From positions 1-5,997 of the forward strand of contig JAITBX010000174.1 of the NCBI GenBank assembly GCA_031283405.1: a stretch of DNA of 5,997 nucleotides. Direction: 5' to 3'. This DNA comes from Burkholderiales bacterium. Lineage in GTDB: Bacteria > Pseudomonadota > Gammaproteobacteria > Burkholderiales > Casimicrobiaceae. Shown here one piece after another: positions 1-4,805 of this stretch. Below the pieces are notes generated by a model. That model saw only the letters and a list, made by a program, of their open reading frames with translations. It was not told the DNA's origin and ran no database searches. Both the position numbers and the translations under genes were made by a program. The stretch's first letter is position 1. Every line of letters begins with the position of its first letter.

Positions 1-73
1 CGGCAACTGCAATAGCAACAACGACTTCCGATTCGCTATTCTCAGCAATCGACTTTTCCTGTTCTTCGCTCAT
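1..73 (-). CDS. N-terminal fragment of an unidentified protein (possibly ScpB), cut by the window edge
   Basis: Only 24 codons and one base are visible, starting at the ATG at 73-71. They read MSEEQEKSIAENSESEVVVA followed by IAVA: an acidic, Ser/Glu-rich start that turns hydrophobic. No family can be assigned from this. The reading is open to the window edge, while the competing ATG at 89-87 meets a stop after about 15 codons, which favours the chosen start. The gene follows scpA in the same direction after a 137-bp gap; in many proteobacteria the gene after scpA is scpB (the winged-helix partner of ScpA), with a large-subunit pseudouridine synthase gene next. ScpB is therefore a guess from position only. 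No good Shine-Dalgarno sequence precedes the ATG. Confidence 0.5.
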   Translation of the reverse strand, partial: MSEEQEKSIAENSESEVVVAIAVA

Positions 74-104
74 CTTGGTTCATTTTCATTTAGCAGTGAC
101 ATTA

Positions 105-149
105 GAGATGCGCTGATTAGCGCGCTTCTGGTTCAAGTCAGCGCATCCC
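105..149. repeat. 10-bp perfect inverted repeat with a competing inner hairpin
   Basis: GATGCGCTGA at 107-116 is the exact reverse complement of TCAGCGCATC at 138-147, with a 21-base loop; one mismatch outward, 105 pairs with 149. The left arm can instead form a small hairpin, GCGCT (110-114) with AGCGC (119-123), so the two folds exclude each other. It lies between scpA and the next gene, 6 bases from the REP-like hairpin at 154-175. It could be part of a compound repeat, an RNA processing signal or a weak terminator. No U-tract follows on either strand. Confidence 0.55.
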
Positions 150-153
150 CTCT

Positions 154-175
154 CCTCTCCCGCTTGCGGGAGAGG
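154..175. repeat. REP-like GC-rich hairpin downstream of scpA
   Basis: CCTCTCCCGC (154-163) and GCGGGAGAGG (166-175) form a perfect 10-bp stem around a two-base centre (TT). The palindrome of CCCTCTCCCGC type with GCGGGAGAGGG is one I recognise as a dispersed intergenic element in many proteobacterial genomes; copy number in this genome cannot be seen here. The nearby sequence at 3541-3549 (GGCGGGAGA) resembles one arm. In the minus-strand transcript it lies about 36 bases after the scpA stop and could stabilise the 3' end or stop transcription, although no U-run follows. Confidence 0.65.
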
Positions 176-210
176 GTTCGGCAGCCTTGCATTCCACTCG
201 CAACACCGCC

Positions 211-1074
211 TTACAACGCTTCATCATCGTCATTCAACACGAACGGCGATTCGCGTTTGCTCTGCACATAAATCGGCGCATACGGCGCGGCCTGCGCCAC
301 TTCAATCAATTGTTCGCGCGCCAGTTCCAGCAACGCCAGAAACGTCACGACCAGATGCGGCACATCGGCGTGTTCGTGAAACAACGTCGTGAATTCACGA
401 TAATCGCCGTCGTCCAACAGCTTCAACACCCTGCTCATCTCTTCGCGCACCGATAATTGCTCGCGCGTAATCAGATGACGATGCGCCGCTTTGGCGCGAC
501 CGATCAGCGAAGCCCAAGCGCGCCGCAAATCTTCCGGCGCCACATCGGGCAGCCGCGTTGCCGCCATCCGGTCGAACCAGATGCAAACCGTCGCAAAGTC
601 GCGGCCTTCCTGCGGGATGGCGTCAAGCGCCTGCGCCGCTGCTTTCATCTGTTCGTATTCGAGAAGACGGCGCACCAATTCGGCACGCGGGTCTTCCGCT
701 TCTTCGCCGGGCGGCGACGGCGGTTTCGGCAACAGCAACCGCGATTTGATTTCGATCAGTACCGCCGCCATCAGCAAATATTCGGCGGCCAGTTCCAAAT
801 GCGTGCGCCGCATCATTTCGACATAACCCAAATACTGCCGTGTTAATTCCGCCATCGGAATATCAAGCACGTTGATGTTCTGTTTGCGAATCAGATACAA
901 CAGCAGATCGAGCGGCCCCTCAAACATTTCGAGGAAAACTTCCAGCGCTTCCGGCGGAATATACAGATCGCTCGGCAGTTCCGTCAACATCTCGCTGTAA
1001 ACGCGAGCGACCGGCTTTGTCTCGCCAATCGCTATCGGCGCTTCCGGCAACAGCGTCGCCGCCGCTTCGCTCAT
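211..1074 (-). CDS. scpA: Segregation and condensation protein A (ScpA, kleisin)
   Basis: ScpA is the kleisin of the bacterial condensin: it bridges the SMC heads, binds ScpB and helps compact and separate chromosomes in the cytoplasm. The 287-residue product carries the family's N-terminal signature FEGPLDLLLYLIRKQNINVL at residues 51-70, then DIPMAELTRQYL and a helical segment with EYLLMAAVLIEIKSRLLLP (about 98-116). A charged, proline-rich middle follows (about 117-130), and a C-terminal winged-helix-like end (about 200-265, VREEMSRVLKLL through VVTFLALLELAREQ). The ATG at 1074 gives an N-terminus that reaches the signature after about 50 residues. An in-frame GTG at 1089 overlaps the trpS stop (GTGA) and is a possible alternative. 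The open frame continues further upstream, but inside trpS, where the translation looks non-coding. With 11 bp between the trpS stop and this start, the two genes are probably co-transcribed. Confidence 0.93.
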   Translation of the reverse strand: MSEAAATLLPEAPIAIGETKPVARVYSEMLTELPSDLYIPPEALEVFLEMFEGPLDLLLYLIRKQNINVLDIPMAELTRQYLGYVEMMRRTHLELAAEYLLMAAVLIEIKSRLLLPKPPSPPGEEAEDPRAELVRRLLEYEQMKAAAQALDAIPQEGRDFATVCIWFDRMAATRLPDVAPEDLRRAWASLIGRAKAAHRHLITREQLSVREEMSRVLKLLDDGDYREFTTLFHEHADVPHLVVTFLALLELAREQLIEVAQAAPYAPIYVQSKRESPFVLNDDDEAL

Positions 1075-1085
1075 CGGCGCTTCGT

Positions 1086-2300
1086 TCACCCGAAACTCCG
1101 GTCGTACGACAAACCCATCGCTTCGCGCACATCGCGCATCGTTTCGTTCGCCTGCTTGCGCGCGCGCGTGCAACCATCGGCAAGAATGTTGCGCACCAGT
1201 GCCGGATCGTCGAGATACTGCTGCGCCCGCTCGCGTATCGGCTCCTGTTCTTTCAGAATACCGTCGATCACCGGCTGTTTGCATTCGAGGCAACCGATAC
1301 CTGCCGTCGTGCAACCTTTCACCACCCAGTCGCGCACCGCTTGATCCGAATAAATCTGATGCAATGGCCACACCGGACAACGTTCGGGATTACCCGGATC
1401 GCTGCGCCGCGCCCGCGCCGGATCGGTTTGCATCGTGCGAATTTTGCGCGTCAACTCGGCAGGCTCTTCGCGCATCAGAATCGCGTTGCCGTACGATTTC
1501 GACATCTTCTGGCCGTCGGTGCCCGGCACTTTCGATGTTTCGGTCAACAGCGGTTTCGGCTCGACCAGAATCACCCGCCGCGCGCCTTCGAGATAACCGA
1601 ACAAACGCTCACGATCGCCGAGCGGCAAATTCTGCGTTTCTTCGAGCAGCGGTTTCGCCGCTTCCAGCGCTTCGGTATCGCCGCGCTCCTGAAACGCCTT
1701 GCGCAGCTCTTCATAACGACGCGCTTTCTTGCTGCCCAATTTTTTGATGGCCGCTTGCGCCTTCTCTTCAAACTCCGGCTCGCGTCCGTAAAAATGATTG
1801 AAGCGCCGCGCCATTTCGCGCGTCAATTCGAGATGCGACACTTGATCTTCGCCGACCGGCACCATATTGGCGCGGTAAATCAGAATGTCGGCGCCCATCA
1901 TCACCGGGTAGCCGAGAAAACCATACGTTGACAAATCGCGGTCGGCGAGTTTTAGTTGCTGATCTTTGTACGTCGGCACTCGCTCCAGCCAGCCCACCGG
2001 CGTCGTCATTCCGAGCAGCAGCGTCAATTCGGCGTGCTCAAGAATCTGCGATTGCACGAAGATTGTGGACTGCATCGGATCGATCCCCGCCGCCAGCCAG
2101 TCCACCACCATTTCAAAAGCGCTGTCGGCGATCAACTCCGGCGTTTCATAATGCGTCGTCAACGCATGCCAGTCAGCGACGAAATAAAAACATTCGTACT
2201 GTTCCTGCAAACGCACCCAGTTTTTGAGCGCGCCATGATAGTGGCCGAGATGCATACGGCCGGTCGGGCGCATTCCCGACAATACACGGTCAGCAAACAT
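1086..2300 (-). CDS. trpS: Tryptophan--tRNA ligase, long form with a four-cysteine (Fe-S-type) motif
   Basis: A cytoplasmic class I aminoacyl-tRNA synthetase that charges tRNA-Trp. The 404-residue product shows the HIGH-type motif HLGH at 17-20 inside GMRPTGRMHLGHYHGAL, the GEDQVSHLELTRE binding-site segment at about 150-162, and KMSKS at 265-269. It is longer than compact TrpRS enzymes of about 330-340 residues because of a charged insertion at about 176-245, before the KMSKS loop. The C-terminal part has cysteines at 308, 330, 337 and 340, that is C-x21-C-x6-C-x2-C. This closely resembles the [4Fe-4S] cluster motif known from Thermotoga maritima TrpRS (x22 in the first gap there). The ATG at 2300 was chosen because MFADRVLSGMRPTG is the usual family start; the frame is open upstream only to a TTG at 2342. 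The gene lies after the M50 protease and before scpA. Confidence 0.95.
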   Translation of the reverse strand: MFADRVLSGMRPTGRMHLGHYHGALKNWVRLQEQYECFYFVADWHALTTHYETPELIADSAFEMVVDWLAAGIDPMQSTIFVQSQILEHAELTLLLGMTTPVGWLERVPTYKDQQLKLADRDLSTYGFLGYPVMMGADILIYRANMVPVGEDQVSHLELTREMARRFNHFYGREPEFEEKAQAAIKKLGSKKARRYEELRKAFQERGDTEALEAAKPLLEETQNLPLGDRERLFGYLEGARRVILVEPKPLLTETSKVPGTDGQKMSKSYGNAILMREEPAELTRKIRTMQTDPARARRSDPGNPERCPVWPLHQIYSDQAVRDWVVKGCTTAGIGCLECKQPVIDGILKEQEPIRERAQQYLDDPALVRNILADGCTRARKQANETMRDVREAMGLSYDRSFG

Positions 2301-2323
2301 GAATTTTCTTGTTGCGGTTAAGT

Positions 2324-2353
2324 AAACTACAAATAAAAACAAATCGAGGTCAA
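2324..2353 (-). promoter_or_regulatory. Candidate sigma-70 promoter upstream of trpS
   Basis: On the minus strand, TTGACC at 2353-2348 matches the -35 consensus in five of six bases. TAGTTT at 2329-2324 is a poor -10 box, 18 bases downstream. Transcription would start near 2316, leaving a leader of about 16 bases before the trpS ATG. The spacer is T-rich. The spacing and position are reasonable but the -10 box is weak, so this is tentative. Confidence 0.25.
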
Positions 2354-2362
2354 CCCGTCGAG

Positions 2363-2416
2363 GGCGTCAAACACTCATCAAACGTTTTATCGCGCGTTGC
2401 ACACGCGCTTGACGCC
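2363..2416 (-). other. Nested stem structure between the M50 protease gene and trpS
   Basis: GGCGTCAA (2363-2370) is the exact reverse complement of TTGACGCC (2409-2416). Directly inside the second arm is another perfect hairpin, GCGCGT (2392-2397) with ACGCGC (2403-2408) and a 5-base loop. In the minus-strand RNA the two stems would stack, with a 21-base bulge on one side. It begins 20 bases after the protease stop and ends about 60 bases before the trpS start. It could be the terminator or 3'-end stabiliser of the protease transcript, or a trpS leader structure; a T-rich stretch lies about 20-30 bases further downstream but not directly after the stem. Confidence 0.4.
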
Positions 2417-2436
2417 GCTTCCCTTGTTGGGTCTTT

Positions 2437-3102
2437 CTACATTCCGGTCAATGCGCCGATCAGCCAGACGCCTGCCATCATCAACGGCTTCATCAGCCAC
2501 CACAGAACGCCGGTTACCATCAATATTATTACAATAAAAAATCCGTAATGCTCGGTTCGCGCGTAGCTCATCGCCCACCTCCACGGCAGAAACGAATACA
2601 CGATCCGCCCGCCGTCGAGCGGCAAAATCGGCAACAGGTTCAACGCCATCAAAATCAGATTGAACTGCACGCCAAACAGCACCATCGTCATCAAGCCGCC
2701 ACTCAGCAATCCGGGAAACAGTATCGCCAGTTTTCCGACGATCGCCCAGCCGAGCGCCATCGCCAGATTTGACAACGGCCCTGCCGCCGAAACCCATCGC
2801 ATATTGCGGATCGGATCCCTGAAATTTCGCGGCTGAACCGGCACCGGCTTCGCCCATCCGAACAAAAACATCGGGCCGCCCGTGAATTTCGCCATCAGAA
2901 ACAGCCCCAGCGGAATCAAAATCGTTCCAACCAGATCGATGTGCTTGATCGGATTCAGCGTGATGCGCCCCAGCATTTCCGCCGTGCGATCTCCGAACTT
3001 GCGCGCCACATAGCCGTGCGCCGCTTCGTGCAGCGTAATCGCCAAGATGGCCGGCACACCGAACAGTATGATGGTGACAAGAGTGGAAAACATGGAGTCC
3101 AT
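2437..3102 (-). CDS. M50-family (site-2 type) integral membrane zinc metalloprotease
   Basis: A 221-residue polytopic membrane protein of the site-2 protease / peptidase M50 family, which cleaves substrates within or next to the membrane. The zinc-binding motif HEAAH is at residues 25-29 in the first hydrophobic segment (about 8-30). The third metal ligand is expected in NLLPILPLDGG at 155-165 (Asp163). Other hydrophobic segments lie at about 57-72, 105-130, 137-158 and 186-218. It is close to the minimal size for the family and has no PDZ domain, so it belongs with the small single-domain members rather than RseP; its substrate cannot be inferred. The start MDSM at 3102 fits related proteins, but the ATG at 3093 (218 residues) is better placed relative to a GGA at 3099-3097. 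The frame stays open to 3300, but that extension is hydrophilic, basic and probably non-coding. It lies upstream of trpS and scpA in the same direction, 136 bp from trpS. Confidence 0.88.
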   Translation of the reverse strand: MDSMFSTLVTIILFGVPAILAITLHEAAHGYVARKFGDRTAEMLGRITLNPIKHIDLVGTILIPLGLFLMAKFTGGPMFLFGWAKPVPVQPRNFRDPIRNMRWVSAAGPLSNLAMALGWAIVGKLAILFPGLLSGGLMTMVLFGVQFNLILMALNLLPILPLDGGRIVYSFLPWRWAMSYARTEHYGFFIVIILMVTGVLWWLMKPLMMAGVWLIGALTGM

Positions 3103-3109
3103 CTGCGCT

Positions 3110-3115
3110 ATTCTA
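3110..3115 (-). promoter_or_regulatory. Possible -10 box for the M50 protease gene
   Basis: TAGAAT on the minus strand matches the -10 consensus in five of six bases. It sits 7 bases before the first candidate ATG (3102) and 16 before the second (3093). No -35 box is visible at the correct spacing; that region is GC-rich. If it works, transcription would start at about 3103, making the first ATG nearly leaderless and favouring the start at 3093. Confidence 0.2.
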
Positions 3116-3325
3116 CCGTATGGTTGCGCGCGCCGCCGCGCCTTCCGCTTCAGGTGCGGATCATACCGTATTTCCGGCGAAAAAGCGCCGAATCGCTCCG
3201 GCTTTGCCGGATTGTCCATACCGTCATGATGTTGCGGCGCGACGCGGCTCTCTGAAAATGCGCCATAATGCCGACGGTCGGGCTTTTGGTATGATGGCAT
3301 CTGTAGTGGCGAGAGAGTGGCCGTA

Positions 3326-3361
3326 GGGGCGACAACCCTCGGTCGCCCGCTATTGTGGGCG
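3326..3361. repeat. GGGCGAC palindrome with an alternative second hairpin
   Basis: GGGCGAC (3327-3333) pairs exactly with GTCGCCC (3342-3348) around an 8-base loop. The right arm can pair instead with GGGCG (3357-3361) through CGCCC (3344-3348), so two hairpins compete. The layout GTAGGGGCGAC, short spacer, GGTCGCCCGC resembles dispersed intergenic repeats I know from proteobacterial genomes. No terminator-type U-tract follows. Confidence 0.5.
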
Positions 3362-3470
3362 GCAGGATGTTATTTCTATGGCTCATGCAGTAGGAGAAAA
3401 AAGTTTCGGATTTCATTCAAAATCGCCCTATGGCATTTTTGACTCAAACCTGCACATTCTTTCCTCTCTC

Positions 3471-3528
3471 CAAGCCCCCTTTTGAAAGGAGGCGTCGGCT
3501 GAGCTTTCCAAAGGACGACGGGGGTTTG
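3471..3528. repeat. 58-bp imperfect palindrome with CAAGCCCCC / GGGGGTTTG ends
   Basis: The terminal arms CAAGCCCCC (3471-3479) and GGGGGTTTG (3520-3528) are complementary except for one G-T pair. Inside lie smaller palindromes: CCTTTTGAAAGG (3478-3489) and CTTTCCAAAG (3503-3512), and GTC/GAC-containing blocks. C-rich ends with a CTTTTGAAAG core are typical of dispersed spacer repeats in Gram-negative genomes. It has no coding capacity. It could be a non-autonomous (MITE-like or REP-like) element; target-site duplication is not evident. Confidence 0.45.
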
Positions 3529-3557
3529 TATTCTGAGTGTGGCGGGAGAGGACGCAG

Positions 3558-3576
3558 GGGCGGCAGTCTGCCGCCC
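3558..3576. repeat. Perfect 8-bp GC hairpin upstream of the DUF192 gene
   Basis: GGGCGGCA (3558-3565) and TGCCGCCC (3569-3576) form a perfect stem with a three-base loop (GTC). It is the third palindromic element in about 250 bp and lies 63 bases before the DUF192 start codon, just upstream of the AT-rich candidate promoter boxes. It may be another REP-like unit or a terminator that insulates the gene; no U-tract is present. Confidence 0.5.
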
Positions 3577-3600
3577 GCAAAGACTGATTCGAAACCGCTC

Positions 3601-3619
3601 TGATATTTTTTGATATTTA
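3601..3619 (+). promoter_or_regulatory. Candidate extended -10 boxes for the DUF192 gene
   Basis: TGATATTTT (3601-3609) and TGATATTTA (3611-3619) are two tandem copies of the TGn-TATTTw form of an extended -10 element, in a sharply AT-rich stretch after GC-rich repeats. Transcription from the second would start near 3626, about 14 bases before the ATG. No convincing -35 box is seen; TTCGAA at 3588-3593 is the closest match. Confidence 0.3.
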
Positions 3620-3639
3620 TTTTCCGACAATTATTTTTT

Positions 3640-4119
3640 ATGCGCTCTTTCATCGTTGCTTTCACTTCGACTTTTTTCCTTGCGCCGATGCTCCTCTTCT
3701 CCGCTGCGCAAGCGCAAAATCTACCGACCACCGCGCAACCGCCGTTGCCGACGATCGAATTGACCGTCGGCGCGAAAACCGTCACCGCCGAAGTCGCGCA
3801 AACACCCGAACAGCGCGAGCGCGGCTTGATGTACCGCTTCACCCTGCCCAGCGATCACGGCATGATCTTCGTGTTCGACCATCCGCAACCGCTTTCGTTC
3901 TGGATGAAAAACACCCCCGCGCCGCTGTCGATCGCCTTCATCGACGAACACGGCGCCATCCTCAACATCCGCGAGATGGCGCCGAATGACGAAACGACCT
4001 TGCACACGTCCAAAGGCAACGCGCTCTACGCCCTCGAAATGCGCAAAGGCTGGTTCGCCGAACATGGCATCAACGCCGGCGCCACCATTCGCGGCCTGCC
4101 GCCACCGACGAAACGATAG
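3640..4119 (+). CDS. Secreted DUF192 (UPF0127 / COG1430) protein
   Basis: A 159-residue protein with a Sec-type signal peptide: Met-Arg, a hydrophobic core (about 4-20), then a signal peptidase I site after Ala25 (AQA|QN), so the mature protein should be periplasmic or cell-surface. The rest is one DUF192 domain, residues about 38-155. It shows the family hallmarks QTPEQRERGLMYR (54-66), GMIFVFDHPQPLSFWMKNT (74-92) with PLSIAFID (95-102), and NIREMAP (109-115). The biochemical function of the family is not established; it is a small beta-rich fold with a conserved surface pocket. The ATG at 3640 was chosen because it begins a proper signal peptide; the frame is open upstream only to a TTG at 3610. 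No clear Shine-Dalgarno sequence precedes it. The gene stands alone, convergent with hisIE, and has no evident link to histidine synthesis. Confidence 0.87.
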   Translation: MRSFIVAFTSTFFLAPMLLFSAAQAQNLPTTAQPPLPTIELTVGAKTVTAEVAQTPEQRERGLMYRFTLPSDHGMIFVFDHPQPLSFWMKNTPAPLSIAFIDEHGAILNIREMAPNDETTLHTSKGNALYALEMRKGWFAEHGINAGATIRGLPPPTKR

Positions 4120-4148
4120 CAGGCTGCCGCGCCCCTGAGGCAGCCCGC
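4119..4148. terminator. Possible bidirectional hairpin between DUF192 and hisIE
   Basis: GGCTGCC (4122-4128) pairs with GGCAGCC (4139-4145) around a 10-base loop; after one mismatch, GC (4119-4120) pairs with GC (4147-4148). It occupies almost all of the 32-bp gap between two convergent stop codons, where a shared terminator is expected. It lacks a U-tract on both strands, so intrinsic termination would be weak; it may be a Rho-dependent or RNA-stabilising end, or another REP-like unit. Confidence 0.4.
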
Positions 4149-4151
4149 AAC

Positions 4152-4805
4152 CTATGGGCTTCCTGAATCCTTGCCGTGGCGCTTCTCCAAGCATCGCACC
4201 ACCGCGTCCAAATCCAATGCCTGATCCTGCAACAACACCAGCAAGTGATACACCAAATCGGCGGCTTCGTTGGTGAGTTCGTCACGATCGCGCGCCATCG
4301 CCGCCAGCGCAGCCTCGACGCCTTCTTCGCCGACTTTCTGCGCGATGCGTTTGGTGCCGGAAGCGTAAAGCCGCGCGGTGTACGAGCTTTCGGGGTCGGC
4401 CTTTTTGCGTTGCGCCAGCAACTGTTCGAGTTCAGGCAAGAACGCCAAGCGACCGGCTGCCGGTAACGAACATGGTGAGAAACAACTCGATGTGCCGCGA
4501 TGGCAGGTCGGCCCTTCCGGCTGTGCCAGAATGAGCAAGGTATCATCGTCGCAATCGGCGGCGATTTCGACGACGTTGAGAAAATTGTTTGACGTTTCGC
4601 CCTTCACCCACAGCCGCCCTTTGCTGCGCGAGTAAAACGTCACTCGTCCGCTCGCTTCGGTTGCCGTCAACGCTTCTTCATTCATGAAGCCGAGCATCAG
4701 CACTTCGCCAGACACCGCATGTTGCACGATCGCCGGAAGAAGGCCGTTACTTTTTTGCCACGCCAGTTTCGCTCTTTGTTCAGCACTCAGTTTTTTGTTT
4801 AACAC
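4152..4805 (-). CDS. hisI: Bifunctional PR-AMP cyclohydrolase / PR-ATP pyrophosphohydrolase (HisIE)
   Basis: A 217-residue fused enzyme for steps two and three of histidine synthesis: the HisE part hydrolyses phosphoribosyl-ATP to phosphoribosyl-AMP, and the HisI part opens the adenine ring to give ProFAR. The HisI domain (about 12-112) shows NGLLPAIVQ (20-28), VTFYSRSKGRLWVKGETS (55-72), and DCDDDTL (84-90) with GPTCHRGTSSCF (98-109). Cys85, Cys101 and Cys108 are the expected zinc ligands, and Asp84, 86 and 88 the expected magnesium ligands. The HisE domain (about 120-210) shows KVGEEGVEAALAA (157-169) and EAADLVYHLLVLL (180-192). All key residues are present, with a short linker. The GTG start at 4805 is supported by GGAGGT six bases upstream and overlaps the hisF stop by 7 nt; the longer open frame lies inside hisF. 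As in enterobacterial and xanthomonad operons, it is the last his gene. Fused hisI genes are also called hisIE. Confidence 0.95.
   Translation of the reverse strand: MLNKKLSAEQRAKLAWQKSNGLLPAIVQHAVSGEVLMLGFMNEEALTATEASGRVTFYSRSKGRLWVKGETSNNFLNVVEIAADCDDDTLLILAQPEGPTCHRGTSSCFSPCSLPAAGRLAFLPELEQLLAQRKKADPESSYTARLYASGTKRIAQKVGEEGVEAALAAMARDRDELTNEAADLVYHLLVLLQDQALDLDAVVRCLEKRHGKDSGSP

Larger units (their letters stand above)
3103..3639. other. Gene-free divergent intergenic region with several palindromic elements
   Basis: These 537 bases separate the M50 protease gene (minus) from the DUF192 gene (plus). No open frame here has a recognisable product. The first part (3103-3300) is GC-rich and contains ACGGTA three times on the minus strand (starting at 3119, 3169 and 3224). 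It also has an imperfect inverted repeat at 3262-3272 / 3288-3298 (GCCATAATGCC with GGTATGATGGC). On the plus strand TGGTATGAT at 3287-3295 has the form of an extended -10 box. The second part (3300-3580) carries three separate repeat-like palindromes, listed individually. The last 40 bases are AT-rich and probably hold the DUF192 promoter. Confidence 0.6.

Noticed and set aside
105..175. CRISPR-type or attachment-site repeat
   Set aside because: There are inverted repeats only, with no regularly spaced direct repeats, no spacers, and no integrase or cas gene in the window.
187..846. Plus-strand open frames opposite scpA
   Set aside because: They are Arg/His/Gln-rich antisense shadows of a well-supported ScpA reading.
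211..1380. A longer scpA reading frame extending about 100 codons upstream
   Set aside because: The extension lies inside trpS in another frame and its translation is Arg/Gly/Ser-rich with no family match; the ScpA signature is fully served by the start at 1074.
3271..3287. A rho-independent terminator (CCGACGGTCGG followed by GCTTTT)
   Set aside because: The palindrome leaves almost no loop, the T-run is only four bases, and no plus-strand gene ends upstream of it.
3150..3416. A short minus-strand gene in the divergent intergenic region
   Set aside because: Its 88-residue translation crosses repeat-like palindromes, has no recognisable domain and no ribosome site.
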